DNA of 64,000 nt from Aspidiotus rigidus (GCA_035079385.1 JAVHKY010000013.1:3906001-3970000); one strand, 5' to 3'; positions 22,406 through 34,945 are shown, numbered from the stretch's first letter. Numbers and translations are program-made. Notes: generated by a model from the letters alone, not told the origin.

Positions 22406-25400
22406 ATGTCACACCGAAGGATTTCTATATTAGTGAGTACGAGATCTTAATTTTTAATGAGTAAACTTTTTTTTTACAAACTCCAATATGTAAACTCTCT
22501 TTTCTTCCGTTGAAAGGTAACTTTCGTCATATCTTTGGTATCGAGCTTGTCAGCAAAAAAAGTGGCTGTGGTAAGTGACAACAATGAATTTTCAAGCAAT
22601 TACAAAGAACTAAAGATACCTAGAAGGATTCCATCTTGTGATAATAAAGGTTGATATTACTAAAACTATTCATTTTCAGGTGACAGGTGGAAACAAAGGC
22701 TTAGGATTTGCCATCGTTCAATCATTATGCGAAAAATTTGTAGGTGATGTATACCTGACTGCTCGAGTTGCAGAACGTGGGAAGGCTGCGGTGAGAAGTC
22801 TTGAAAACGTTGGTAAATTTTTCAATTCCTGCTACAGCTACCGGTACTCGTATGTATTGGATACATCGGCACATTTCTTTTAATTATAATTTGTGTAGTT
22901 GGGATGTTATCCGAAGTTTCACGTACTCGATATCACGGTTCGTCAGAGTATTGAGAATCTAAGAGATCACTTAGTTGAGTTGTACGGAGGCATCGATGTC
23001 TTAATCAATAACGCAGGAGTTCAATTTCAAGTAGGCCTAGTTTATGTTCTTCCATTCGTGCCAGCCGAATGTCTTTCTCTTTTCTCTTTCTAAATTATTG
23101 ATTGCATTTGGCACACATAAACAAATTTCAAATTTTTGGAATGAACATGAAATATAAAAGGTATTTCTAGAAGTATTTTCGACGCTGAGTACCATACCAT
23201 TTACCGTTTTTCGATATTACCTCTCATTATTGAGCAATATTCATGTTTAATTTCCACACTTCATCCCGACAGGCAAGAGTACCTTCTCGCGCGTGGAAAT
23301 TTTGTAGCTCGATAAGATACATAACGCGTCGCAACAATCCGCGGTAACTAAACATAAGTATCACGGTGAATGGCATTGTACTCAGTGTCGAAAATACTTC
23401 TAGAAATACCTTCCATAGTTCATGCTCATTCCAAAAGTTTGAAATTCGTTCATGTGTGTTATTAGTGTTTTGATAGCGGCCTCATAACATACGGGTAAAC
23501 CGGACCGCCACGCTCTATTGAACCTCAGAAGGATAAGCGAAAGGCTTGAACAAAGCTGCAACATTGCGCGGAACAACGTGCGCAAAGGTACGTGCATGTT
23601 GCTTCGCGTAATATTGCAGCGTCAGTTGAACTTTCCAGATGTTCGAGCGTATGTAACAAGATACCAAGACACACATATTTTCTGATGAAATGAATAATTA
23701 TTTCTTCTCAATAAGAGCACTGTTTTATGGTTGATCATGAGAGTCAACCTTTTGTTAAGCTTGAAAATCGAGAAAGTCTCTGAAAGAAGAAATACAGGAA
23801 ACTAACATGCAATTAAGTTTAGAGAGAGCGGTCTCCAGTAGGAAAAAAAAAAAAAACAAAAACAAAAAAAAAACAAAATCTGAAAGGAATAAAAGTGGGT
23901 AGATAAATACAAAGACTGAGAAGACAGGTCCAGATTGAGTATTTTCCCTCAAATTCCATGGTTGAAGAAGTCATTGAGGTAATGAGAGAGAAAGAAGAAA
24001 CAAGCAATAAAAGAGTTGAACGTCAAACATAACCCAAAAGTACAAAAATTGGACAGGTAAATTGGCAAAGACAGAGGAAAGCTTTTCTTGTAGAATTCTT
24101 TCTCTGTAAATTTTAGATTATTGGCGTAGATACGATTTTGCAATTGGAAGCAGGATATTTTCTTCCTAGATAGAGGTATCACTAGAAAAAAAATTCGAAA
24201 TTGGCTTGGTACGAGAAGCAACAGGGAGGATATATCCCCATATCCCCCCTCCCCTTATCTACGCCACTGAGTAGTTCGTATCGTGATTGCGGAACAAGGA
24301 GAGATTGATATCTGTTCAGATACCTGGTAAATTCGAACATCGATCGTTCATTGACTGAGTCTTGCCACATTTCGGTTACCCCAATATTATTCTTTGAATA
24401 AACAATTACTACACGAGAGCAAATTTTTGAAATTTCGATTAACATCATACATGGCCTCTCTTTCCTTATTTAATACTCCAGGCTCAAACGAAATGAAAAA
24501 ATTATTGCACTGTTGAAACGCCCTTCAAGGTGTACTACTGCAGGCAAACGCACACTAAGAGCCAGAAACGGTTCAGAATTCTAATCGTAGAGCAGTCTTG
24601 GATAATCTCAAAGTTTCAATTCTGCTTTTGGTCAATCATACAGTAACTCCCGCCCTTCTAATGTCATTGCGCTCAATATCATAAGCTGCTCTATTTTAGG
24701 GAAAACAATTGGGGTAATCCGATTTTCCCGGTCATGGGTAGACATACGATTTGCACACAATTATACCTATACTATATAACATGGCGATTTTTCTTTTTCA
24801 TAATGTTATGCAGCGGGATGCTCTAGAACCGTTTGCCTATCAAGCGAGCGAAACAATTCGAGTAAATTATTTCGGTTTTCGCCTCACCTGTGAAATTTTG
24901 TTTCCAATTCTGAAGCCACACGCTCGAGTCGTGAATATCTCCAGTGAGAGAGGCCATTTAAGCATGATTCCGGCGGCACATATACGCGATATTCTCGCTT
25001 CTCCCGACCTCACGGAGTCCAAAATCAGTGAATTAATGGAATCCTTTGTCAAGTATGATTCGATTTCTGAATTTTTCATGTTTAAGAATTCATTTTCATC
25101 GACTCAACGAGCAGCAGATGGCGTGGAACGATGGATATCCATATTGAAAGGAGGATAAGAATGTGTGTAAGAAAAAACAGCTCGGGAAAAACCTCATCGC
25201 AGTCTAAGATTCAGGCCATTATTATTATTATAATACGTATTTCCTTTCTTTTCACGTAAGATATACAACATAATTTCCAGGGCTGTTGAAAGTGGTTCTC
25301 ATATTCAAGAAGGCTGGCCTGACCCCTTTACAGTTTCTAAAGTGGGATTGTCAGCTTTATCGCGAGTACAGCAACGAGAACTACTTAAAGATAAGAATCG

Positions 25401-25702
25401 AACCGGTATTCTTGTAAATCACGTAAATCCAGGACATGCGAAGACAGACAGGACCAGTGAGGGTGCACCTTTATCGGTCGAACAGGGTAAGGAATGACAA
25501 TGAAGAACTTTACTGAACTTCTGTAAAGACTGAAAAATATAATTACGTATCTGCTATCGTTTTGTTTCGAGTAGGAGCTGAAACGCCTGTTCATCTTGCA
25601 CTTTTACCGGGAGATTCCACAGAACCCAGAGGCGATTATGTTTGGTACACAAAGAATATTGTCGATTGGGTCAATGGACCTTTGCCACCAAAAGAGGTGT
25701 GA
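22406..25702 (+). CDS. Carbonyl-reductase-like SDR with signal peptide
   Basis: Exons: 22406-22432, 22517-22570, 22680 to about 22808, 22899-23030, 24814-25052, 25281-25486 and 25575-25702. They give about 304 residues. Exons 1-2 encode a signal peptide or anchor: MSHRR, a hydrophobic run to about residue 20, then SA|KK. The rest follows the CBR1-type short-chain dehydrogenase order: TGGNKGLG at 29-36 (NADPH site), NNAG at 107-110, NYFG, NISS with Ser158, then GWP and the active-site segment FTVSK at 210-214, and PGxxxTD. The YxxxK tyrosine is Phe210, and the loop before it is one residue short. Known relatives reduce carbonyls with NADPH in the cytosol. This one is predicted to enter the secretory pathway and may not be a reductase. 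The end of exon 3 is uncertain: the weak donor GTTGGT at 22809 keeps the frame and family length, while the better donor at 22813 shifts it. AATAAA lies at 25816. Confidence 0.82.
23111..23460. mobile_element. Foldback element in SDR intron 4
   Basis: Inverted arms of about 100 bp. GGTATTTCTAGAAGTATTTT at about 23160 pairs with AAAATACTTCTAGAAATACC ending at 23410. The pairing continues outward through GGAATGAACATGAA / TTCATGCTCATTCC to about 23111 and 23460. The centre is GC-richer (CTCGCGCGTGG). No coding capacity; MITE-like. Confidence 0.68.
24181..24276 (+). repeat. Short element tail (SINE/MITE-like)
   Basis: A run GAAATTGGCTTGGTACGAGA, then GGGAGG, then ATCTACGCCACTGAG recurs in diverged form at about 47960-48032, ending ATCTACGTCACTGAG. 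An A-rich tract precedes both. The common CACTGAG end suggests a shared mobile element; its class is unresolved. Confidence 0.45.
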
Positions 25703-25824
25703 TATTTAGGATTTGAAGATCTTTATTTAGGTTCTAGAGAAGAGGGAGTATGTCTTTTGAAATGTCGACTCAATTATTGAAGTTTTCCATTTTCAACTTA
25801 CGCGGACAGAGCCTGAATAAAGAT

Positions 25825-26540
25825 CCGTAAATTGTGTTTCAAACCTCGTACATACGCATAAATGTACATCTTCGTCAAATTCCTAATGTTTAGTGTCAGA
25901 GAGAATCAAAATAAAGGTCTTGAATTTTTTAGAGTACCACTTTAAAATTCTTAAAGCAATAGACAAACAATTGCAGGTTCTAATTTTTGATAGTTCCTTC
26001 ATCTTCTTTAGACATCTGTGCGATAGGTTATACCACTACCTACTTCGATTTGAAAACTGTTCAAAAAATTCTTTAAAAATTACCTAGTTTCTGATGAATT
26101 TGGAGAAACTTAATAATCTCATAATATGCAGAGTATTTTGAAATCTCGCAGTAATTTTTTAAAAGTTCGGTTTAAAACAAAATGTTCTTGTCGAATAAAG
26201 AAATTTTGCCTATTCTAAATTTTACAGGAATTATTTATGCCTGGACCCCATAAAATACTCTTGTTTTTCTCATCTCACTTTCCTCACCCTCTTGGCTCGA
26301 ATTTCTATTGATTGATTCTAGAATCCTCACTCAACTAATCCCTTAGTTCAACGCATCCATTTGGTTCTTCAAACACTATCATCAACCTCAACGTCAGTCA
26401 CCTTTCCCTGGACTCCGGGTCGCATCAACCTTCCAAAATATGATGCGGGCGGTCAAAGATCTTCTGCCTATGATCTTAAAGACTATTAATGGCCCACTCG
26501 ACGCATGATATAACTTCTGCTATGCTCAGTACCTAAATCA
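25825..26540. other. Gene-free stretch after the SDR gene
   Basis: No gene recognised. The right part (about 26280-26540) is probably the 3' tail of the minus-strand Penelope-like element that follows. Confidence 0.35.
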
Positions 26541-26544
26541 ACTT

Positions 26545-28230
26545 TGAAAAAAAAAAACAATCCCCTGGACTTCCTCTAATTGAACTAAGCATCATGGGGA
26601 ACCATTCTCTCCCGCCTCAGGACACGCTCAAACGATCTCCGTTTCTCCTAATCGACATATTGTTCGCCTTTTATCAGCGTTGTGAACTAATAAACTTTCG
26701 CACTGTCAATCGGACGATTTGTGAATAGACAGTGTTCAGCGAAGGCGGAATATTTGTCTTTTCGAGTGACGGTAGCTTTATGTTCTCTGATGAGAGATTG
26801 GAGGGTATGTGTTCGGTCTGACCAACGTATTAGGCGTCGCAAATGTCGCATGAGATGCAATATACTCCCGAATTCTTCATTAGCGGCATAGGGTGTACCA
26901 TCGAAATACAAATGCTAGTTTTAGGGTAGGTGGATCGAGGAAGGGAAGGCGAATCCAGCGAAATCTAGTGGTTGAGTTATCTTGTGGATCAGAGTGGTCA
27001 TGACCAGGAACCGCTGTAAGGAATTTTCAAGTTACTCGCATTTAATGAAGTGGCGAATATGTGTACAATATTCCAGTCCATTCGCTTTGGCGATCGCTTT
27101 GATTCGTTTTGTTTCGTTTTCAAAGGCTTCTTTGTCCAGAGGAGTGCGAATTGGCCTGTGAATAGCTGCATTTACAGCTGCCATTTTGTGGGCAGGTGCG
27201 TGGAAAAAACTGGCGTGTGACAACTGTAAACGAATTTTTCCTAATGATATTAAATTTGATGACGACTAGGTTTTGATCTTCCAGTAAGGAGAGTGTGAGA
27301 TCTAAGTAAGAAGCTAATTCTAGGGTGAAGCAAATAGCTGATGGACCAATGTTGTTGAGCTCTTCAAGGTCGAGTTGTAAATCGAGTAGGGAGCCATGCC
27401 AGACGCATAACATGTTCAAAACCTAATTCAATAAGTATACTGGCTAGAATTGAGAAGGGAAGTTTCGAGGAAGACCATAAATACATCAGTCACAAGAGCA
27501 GAAAGACGTCCTTCCGTTAGGAGGCCATCCGGAAATTTGTAAGTCTACTTTCTAAAAACGCAGACATTTTGTAAAAGGCATATCTCCAGAAATTTACGAA
27601 ATTCGTCGATAATGTCTGTATTGATCTGAAGTTCCTCCAGGATTTCGATGAAGAGAGGGCTGGTACGTGAAACTGGGGTTCTAGGGAACACACTAACGAC
27701 ATCGAACGAGATCATTATTGACCTGACAGATCTCTTAATCTGGAGGAGAGATCCATAAAGTTAGTGACCGAAAAAGTAGGTCTGAAAGGAGTGGAACCAC
27801 TGGGCTAACTATTTAGCGAGTTTTAAAGTTGGATCTGAATGGAGCGTGGCGACGCGACAGGACATATGGATAATTCCGGGTTGAGGACCTTTATCTACGC
27901 GTATAGTTATGGTATCGATGGGTTCATTTGCAATCAAGAACTACGATTTCCGATAATCACGGGTTTTGTGCTCTTGATGGTATATCGCACCTTTGAGTTA
28001 TATTCGGCGAAGTTGGACGGGACACAGAAGGCTCCAGCTGAGGCCAAAAAATTGGTGACTTTTTGCTCGTATTGCGGTCGCGGCATGACGACTACTGCTT
28101 CCCCTTTATCGGGCATTACCGACAAAAGGTTATTTTGTTTCAGAGTACGTTTTAGGGAAAAGATACTAAGGAGTGGGGCAGATCTATGGTCCTCCTACTT
28201 TTGAAGGCTTCATGGATAATTTTGTAGGGT
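26545..28230 (-). pseudogene. Degraded Penelope-like element (PLE)
   Basis: Read on the minus strand from about 28200 down, pieces of a PLE open frame appear in the usual order. DKGEAVVVMPRPQYE (28110-28060) matches the DKGNxxVVM start of the reverse transcriptase. ISFDVVSVFPRTPV (about 27710) matches the SFDVxsLFTnvP motif. LNNIGPSAICFTLE (about 27350) and LDLTLSL come next. Then comes the linker HAPAHKMAAVNAAIHRP, with KRIKAIAKANGLEY (27200-27070). The GIY-YIG endonuclease C-terminus follows: REHKATVTRKDKYSAFAEHC, near 26790-26720. Frameshifts and stops break it repeatedly, and the YVDD region is not recognisable. It is a dead copy. Confidence 0.78.
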
Positions 28231-28234
28231 GATG

Positions 28235-30790
28235 TCGTTATTAAGCCCGGTACCACAACAAATTCCGGTAGCTGGATCAGAAATGAGGACAGTTTTCAGT
28301 CTCTCTAGTCAATCAACAGGAGTCAATGCAAAATTTCAGTTTATTTTCATTTTTTATATTCTGGTCTCTCTAGAATTTTATATACCTAATATATTCGTTT
28401 ATTTGGAGTCTGTTTTGACTCAATTTTTCATACATTCTGGATACGCTGATAAAGGGCACACAATGTGCTGATTAGAAGGAACGAAGAACCGTTTGTACTA
28501 CAACTACAGCCCGCACGCAAATTAACGTTCACTATGCAAAAACTTTCTTGAATCCGTTCACAAAATATTATTATCAGCTTCCCGACTCAACCTAATTTCT
28601 CGTATTCTCTCTGTCTCACCTCTTTTCTTAGCCGCAATTTTATTCAGTTAACTTCTGAATGTGATAGACCTCGCTCTATCAAAATTGAGCTTGGAGACTT
28701 CGTTGTTCAAAAATTCTTAAACTACATTTAACTCACCCCGTTCTTTAATTTTTTCTTCCTTTTATTTTATTTATTCATCTCGACTAGCTTCAAAATTTAG
28801 TTTATTTTAATTTTTTATACATTCTGGACTACCTTAAAAACTTTTTTATAACTTCGTTTCAACCCACATATTTTTTTGACGATTTTTGACAACTTTCAAT
28901 AAACTTGTTCCTGTACGTGAATTCGCTTTGTTATGTGCTGTGCCAACTCCTAGTTTTGTAATATTATGTCTCGAACCCATGAAGAGAACATCATTCTTGA
29001 AAGTACTCTTCCCAAACCTCAGAGCCGCAACATTCCTCATACTACCCCAAGTAGAGTACATTGACAGATATATCAAGCGACGTGCAAGAATAAGACGATG
29101 TTGAAGAATTATACAATGAAATTTCAGTCAACACCATGAGTCACAAAATGTAGATTTACAAATTGTAAACAAGTTGTTAACATGTCTTAAAATTTGTCAT
29201 ACTAAGATAAATATCATATTTACTCGTACTAACTTGAAAACTTTCCTCTTCGTAATATTAATATACAAATAAAGTAGCCCACGAGTAAAACGAGGACTTG
29301 CCGTTAGTGTAAAAAAAAAGCATCATTGTACGAATCTAGAGTAAAATAAAGTTAATCTGGAGGTCATTCGCGTTCAGATGAGACGTTGAGTGGTCTCATG
29401 CGAATTAATCGAAAAATAGTCGGAACAAATCTAGTTTTCTTTTTTCACTCTTGTCATAAAGTCTCTGACTCTGAAACGAAGAATTTTCGTGGACGAAGTC
29501 GTAAATTTTGGAAATAATATCAAATTGCCAATTTAAGATCTAAAGTATACAATCCACGAGCCCAGTTCAAATCCATCGTAAGAAAATTGTTTTTTTTTTC
29601 ACCCGGTTAGTCTTTTTCATCCCACTTCTGATCTTATAAAAAAGTTCTATCTTTTTCAATGAACGTTCTTAAATTTTTTTCAACTCAGAATATTTGAGTG
29701 CGGTTTCAACCATAATTGACTATCTTTCACCACCATTTTGCAGAGAGATTGAAATGAATATTATTTTGCTTTAATCTCATCTTCGACTTGATTCGTGAAA
29801 GGAAGGCCCTAATTAAGAAAACGTGTACCTATAATTTCTCCGTACTTTTTTCGCACCCTCTGGAGGATTTTACTGAGTTCGTAGACAGCACTTCTGGAAT
29901 CAACTGTTCTACATACATAATTTGAACTCAACGGCTTTGATAAAATTACGAGGCATCAGCATTTCTAAGAGTTTATCTCCATCAGCACTTGACACGAATT
30001 CTATTGTTTTCAATCGAAATCATACGAAAAAGTAGCGGAAGTGATATTGTTCAACTTTCTCATTCGTGAAATTAATCTTCAAGAAGTTTGTCTGACGATA
30101 GGCTTGATACAGCTTCAAAGATTGTATTCCTGGCCATAGGAACGTCCTTGCGAGCATTCCGTCGGCAACGGAACCAGAAAAAACAGAATGAGATGCTTTG
30201 TTGTGGATAGGCCTGAATCGAATCTAGCACTTGTCAGACCTTTTCGCAACTATGAGGAGATTGCATGGACGAAACATTGACTCCGTAATGAATGACTTAA
30301 CTTCCTGTTCCCCTCCCTCTCTCTCTCTTCAAATAAGGTAATTAAGAAATTACCAGCTCCGCTATACTTCCTAATAAAAACTAGATCGCTGTAAGAATAT
30401 CAGAAAACATATCTACATCGATACAAACTACTGAGCGTATAAACAACATTTTACAGAAGATCAACAAACACAATTTACAGTAAACTTGGACGATATTTAT
30501 CTCACTGCAGCGATTTGTGGGGTCGCAAATCGGACGCAAGTGGTTGGGTTTGGTTCTCAAACGACACAAAATCAGAAGCAGAATTTGTGTCTATCAACTA
30601 AAATATTTGTATTTATATATTTTACTTAATCAGCAGATATCGTGCTTTCCACTTCAGTAGGAGTACTGTGTTGCCACGATCGAGAAAATACTTGTAGGTA
30701 CCCATTTTAGAATCTTCAAATTTGTCATTGCTCGCAACTACCCGTCATTAATCACACGTGTTTCCCCCTTGCCGCATCAGCTTTCACATC
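28235..30790. other. Gene-free stretch upstream of transporter 1
   Basis: AT-rich, with only short overlapping frames on both strands (longest about 80 codons). A CT-rich run lies at about 30309-30333. No recognised gene or clear repeat. Confidence 0.4.
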
Positions 30791-30794
30791 AAAA

Positions 30795-30806
30795 TATAAT
30801 ATAAGA
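30795..30806 (+). promoter_or_regulatory. TATA-like box upstream of transporter 1
   Basis: The 12-mer TATAATATAAGA lies 341 bp before the transporter 1 start codon. The identical 12-mer occurs 160 bp before the start of transporter 2 (50882-50893). The distance here is long, so a 5' UTR or another use is possible. Confidence 0.3.
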
Positions 30807-31135
30807 GACTAATTACACAGCGGAAAGAAATATCGGAATATCTGAATGCTTCAATTTCATCGTAATTTTGCGGACGAATCACACGAGTGCAAAATCCACC
30901 GTGAAGAATTCGGCGAAAAATTATCGCTCTCAAGAAGGAAACATATACGATGTAAAGTTGAACAGGTTACATTGAAAAGATGCTCGACACGCTTCATCGA
31001 AGAGATAATATTCGTAAAATTGTCGACACGCCCGCGCTCCATAAAAAGTTCAGCGAGCAAAAAAACTTCTTGATATTATGCGATAGTGAGACTCATCTAT
31101 TGGTGCTCGAATCATTTTCGTGAGATTTTCGAAAA

Positions 31136-32686
31136 ATGATTATTTCGAGAAAAATTTTCAATCAGACGCTAGCATGCCTTCCAGGTAAATATTAACGATA
31201 AATAGTGAGCATGTTTCCATTCAAAATTTCTCACAATATTTAAAGTCACTGACCCTCTCGGCAGATTTAATACGACTATGTATTTCTATTCGTAGTGATC
31301 TTCAATGTGATCGTTCTCGGACTCGGATGGGGCTGGGCAGCTCCAACCTTGGTTAAACTACAAAGTCCAGATTCCGATATCCCGATAACCGCGGACGAGG
31401 CATCCTGGATCGGATCTATAAACGAAGTTGGTAGGGTGTTCAGTCCTATTATCGCACCAATAATCGTGGACAACTTGGGACGCAAAAATACTCTGATTTT
31501 GGTACCCATTCTACTACTCGTGTTCTGGGTAATGTTGTTCTTTGCACGAAGTTTCTACGTTTTCTGCGCTGCCCGATTGATTTTTGGAATCGCAAATGGT
31601 ATCAGTGACGTTTCATCAGCCGTCTATACAACAGAGAACTGTTCTGTCAGCTTCCGTGGAATAATTGGAGCCGTTTTAATGGTCGTTTTTTACGCGGCGA
31701 TGTTTTCCGAATTTGCTTTCGCCACCTACTTGTCTTACAAGAATGTGATCATCATCAACATCGCAATATCAGCCTGCGCCCTCGGTGTACAATATTACGG
31801 CGTGGAGACGCCGTTCTTCTTGGTCATGAGAGGAAAGTACGAAAAAGCGAAGCAGAGTCTGATGTGGATGCAAGGAGGAGCAAACGAATCCAAAATATCC
31901 AACGAGATAGAGTCTATTAAACGCAACGTAGAAGGCGAGGGCCAGAAAACCAAATCAGTTGCATCTTTACTCTCCTCTGCCGCGAATGTAAAAGGTATTG
32001 TGATTGTTTTAGGAGTACATATGTTTACTTGCGCCACCGGAAGTGGAGCCCTTAATCCATGGGCGTCGGTAATTTTCGCGCCTAGCGAGATGTTTACTTC
32101 GAACGAGTTCACTATACTGTTTGGTGTTCTTCAATTTTTCACCGTTTGTTTGTCGCCTTTCGTAGTCGAAAAGGTCAATCGCAGGACATTGCTCATCTTA
32201 ATAATGGTGTTCATAAGTTTTAGCAATATTCTTATCTACTTATTATTCTCTTTCCATAACCGTGGCGAAGAGAGCGCACTTTATCCTTGGCTTTTATTCG
32301 CGGCCGTTTCCTGTGCCGGATCTCTATACTCATTTATGACGCCAGTCATTTTCGTTCTCAGAGGAGAACTTCTACCTCTGAGTGTGAGGGCGATAGGAGG
32401 TAGCGGAGCAATAATCATACAGTCAGTAACCTCTTTCGCTACCGCCAAAATATTCTTACCAATTATGGAAGTTAGTGGTATAGAGACGAACTTTCTACTT
32501 TACATAATGATGGGTGCCTTCGGAGTAACTTTCATTTATTTTTTTTTACCGGAGACGCGAGGAAAATCTTTAGAAGAAATAGAACTTTCTTTAGGAAACG
32601 ATCGGAAGGCATCTGGTAAACAGAATGACATTGTAATAAAGTTTCAGAAAAATCAAGACGATAAATTCACGTCGAATGTAAAATAA
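31136..32686 (+). CDS. MFS sugar-porter-like transporter 1 (Tret1-like)
   Basis: Two exons, 31136-31184 and 31296-32686, with a 111-bp phase-1 GT-AG intron; 479 residues. A twelve-span plasma-membrane carrier of the sugar porter family (trehalose/glucose transporters). Visible: DNLGRK at 75-80 (loop 2-3), TENCS at 129-133, VETPFF at 186-191 after TM6, a charged central loop at about 195-240, VNRR at 310-313 (loop 8-9), RGELLPLSVR at 372-381, and PETRGKSLEEI at 435-445 after TM12. Oddities: in TM7 the sugar-binding QQxSGxN is TGSGALN (264-270), losing both glutamines. The GPxPW of TM10 reads MTPVIF, losing the Trp. Substrate is therefore uncertain. The start ATG in the short first exon is supported by the same exon in both paralogues. 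ATTAAA at 32729. Confidence 0.88.
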
Positions 32687-32739
32687 ACAATGTCAATACT
32701 TTGTTGTACTCGAGCACGAATCTATGTCATTAAATTACA

Positions 32740-33690
32740 GTATTATAATTTTGTTGATCTTTCATTTTAGCTGTACGTAGGTGTTAGACTTCTCATCTCG
32801 ACCAATGAGTGGCAGTTGTGTTCGATGGATCATCAATTATTTTGGAGGTCTCTTCTTAATCTGAAAAAATCTTCATTTTGATTCGAATAAGTGAGAAAAG
32901 AAGAGTTGTCAAGAATTATTTCTGACGTCGATAACAATTTTCATACTTATTAACAAACTTCATTTTTGCAGTTTTTTGAACTTCGCGAATTTCTTCAAAC
33001 ATCCGGGTCTCAATTATAGTGTATTTTTACCGTTAGGAGATATAGTACAGGAAATGAATCTCTCTCTCAAAAAAAAAAAACAATTGGGGGCAAAAGTTTC
33101 ACTGCGGGAATATGTTCTATAGTTCGAATCCTTGTCCAGACGGATTATTATCTAAAGAAGTAAAAAGCTTAACGCCACTTCCGTCAAAAACTTTTTATTT
33201 ATTCATTTGCACGAGGTCACTTCTTTAGATGTTCTATAGGATCAGCGTAAATATGCCCCAATCGCGCTGGGAAAATTTTCGAGGGAACGGAACGTTCTCC
33301 AAGGTCAGGTTTTTTCGATTTCACTCGAAAAATAAACCATTTTAAGAAAAATGTCAAGATATCAAAATTATGCCTATCATAATTCTCTATCAAATTATAC
33401 TCAATAAAAGCATATTCGAATAAGCTCGGTCCGTGTAAATCGTTAAAACTTGAAAATCTCGAAAATTGATGTTTCTTCAAATTTCCTCTTGAAATATGCA
33501 CTGCTGACTGGGCCCATGTACAAAAGCTGGGCATTTTGGAGCAGCACAGTTACCTCAGTTTTTTTTAGGTTTTTCTCAAAAAAAGAAGCCTTTTCAAGGA
33601 AAATTGTTTCCCTCAAAATTCTCTATCGAATGGCACCCAATATAATCATATTTGAATGAACTGGGTCCTCCGTTCTTAGTTAGCTTAGTA
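32740..33690. repeat. Repeat family with GTTCTATAG ends, left cluster
   Basis: After the transporter 3' UTR, about 33090-33670 holds blocks related to one another and, inverted, to 34590-34945. GCGGGAATATGTTCTATAG (33106) reappears as its complement at 34911. A block around TTTTTCGATTTCACTCGAAA is followed by TCTCTATCAAATTATAC and by ATTCGAATAAGCTCGGTCC. The frames seen here on either strand are products of the repeat, not genes. Confidence 0.5.
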
Positions 33691-34180
33691 TGGTACTGTA
33701 CGTTGGGCTGAGTGGTTACACCATTAGCCTGAAGGGTTCCGAGGCCTCACACACTCTACTCGTTCGCCCACATTCTGAGTATTTACTATAAGTCTAATAT
33801 ACTGTACATTAGGCTGAGTAACTCACGAGGCTCACTCACGGTATTAGCTTAGTACAAGTCTAGTGTAGCCTCTGGAAGCCAAGCATGAATCTTGTTTGGT
33901 TGAGTTGCTTTGAGGGCTTATTCTTACCTTTGTGTAAGTCTGGTATACTGTAGGTTGGGCAATTGGGCTGAGTTTGATATGAGGATACGAGTGACTCCCG
34001 GGAGCTTAGTATGAGTCTAGTATATTGCATGTCGGGCTTAGAGGCTCGCTAGAGTTCAAGTACCCAGTATAGGCCTAGTATTAATATTGAAAAGCCTAGC
34101 CTTCCTAGTTTTCCTGAATACTCTAGTATAGGCCTAGTATAAGTATGGTATACAATGAGCCACGAATTTAGACGTCTATA
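33691..34180. repeat. Array of AGGCCTAGTATAAG-type short repeats
   Basis: Many imperfect copies of GTCTAGTATACTGTA-GTTGGGCTGAGT and TAGGCCTAGTAT motifs at irregular spacing. Similar short motifs recur at about 57005-57075 and 58250-58320, so this may be decayed sequence of the same family. Confidence 0.45.
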
Positions 34181-34589
34181 GATAATCGCTAGTACTGTTA
34201 TCCGACGTCCATCATGAGGAAAAGCCCTTGTCCATATGACTTTGAAGTGTAGAAAAATCTGTTTCCTTTTCCTCTTCTTTAGAAGGGAATAGATCGACCT
34301 ATTTGAAGAGCTTGAAAAGAGATCACAAAAAAGCAGCATAGGAGAAAGGCCTAGAAAAGTCTTGAAAGAGATTCGAAAAGACTTTCACGCTGGAGGGCAT
34401 CTTCGAAGCGATAGACAGTGAACTTTTAAATTAGGTAATTAACGTATTCGTTGAGTAATGGGATAAAATGAAAGATGAGACACATGATCATAGGAGTATT
34501 CTAGCCCCGTTTAGTACGCGTATGAAATGCAAGTTGTAGGCCTTCACTTAGATTTATGGCATAACATGAGAAATGTGATGCTGAAACGT

Positions 34590-34945
34590 ATTCAGCTTTC
34601 GTGCCCGAGTGCATATTTCAAGAGAACAGTTTGAAAAAAACATTAATTTCGAGATTTTCAAGTTTTCTTGGTACGTAAAAGGCGATTTGTGCGGACCCAG
34701 TTCGATCAAATATGATTACAATGGGTACCATACGATAGATAATTTCGAAGGGAACAATTTTGGAGTCGTAACATTTTTCTTAAAAAGGTTTTTTTTTTTT
34801 GAGTAAAATCGAGAAACCTGGATTTGGAAAACGTTCTAGCCCCCAAAAATTTTGCCGATGCGGAGGGGAAGGTAAAGTAAACTTTTTGGGGTTCACTTAC
34901 GGGGACCCTATAGAACATATTCCCGCAGAAAAGGCTATGCCACAA
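34590..34945 (+). repeat. Repeat family with GTTCTATAG ends, inverted copy
   Basis: Inverted relative to 33106-33670. It starts near GCATATTTCAAGAGAACAG, passes GACCCAGTTCGATCAAATA and ends CCTATAGAACATATTCCCGC. Open frames of 62-65 codons within it mirror the minus-strand frame at 33534-33217, which shows that they are repeat-derived. Confidence 0.55.

Noticed and set aside
31795..32112. 105-codon minus-strand frame
   Set aside because: Antisense of the transporter 1 coding sequence; likewise 53041-53355 for transporter 2.
33118..33140. AGTTCGAATCC as a tRNA B box
   Set aside because: No matching A box or cloverleaf upstream; part of the GTTCTATAG repeat family.
33217..33534. 105-codon minus-strand frame as a gene
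   Set aside because: It is shared, inverted, with broken frames at 34.6-34.9 kb and lies in a repeat family.
33700..33760. tRNA-like A box (GGCTGAGTGGTTACACC) and B-box-like GGGTTCCGAGGCC
   Set aside because: Box spacing is too short and no acceptor or anticodon stems form; it belongs to a short-repeat array.
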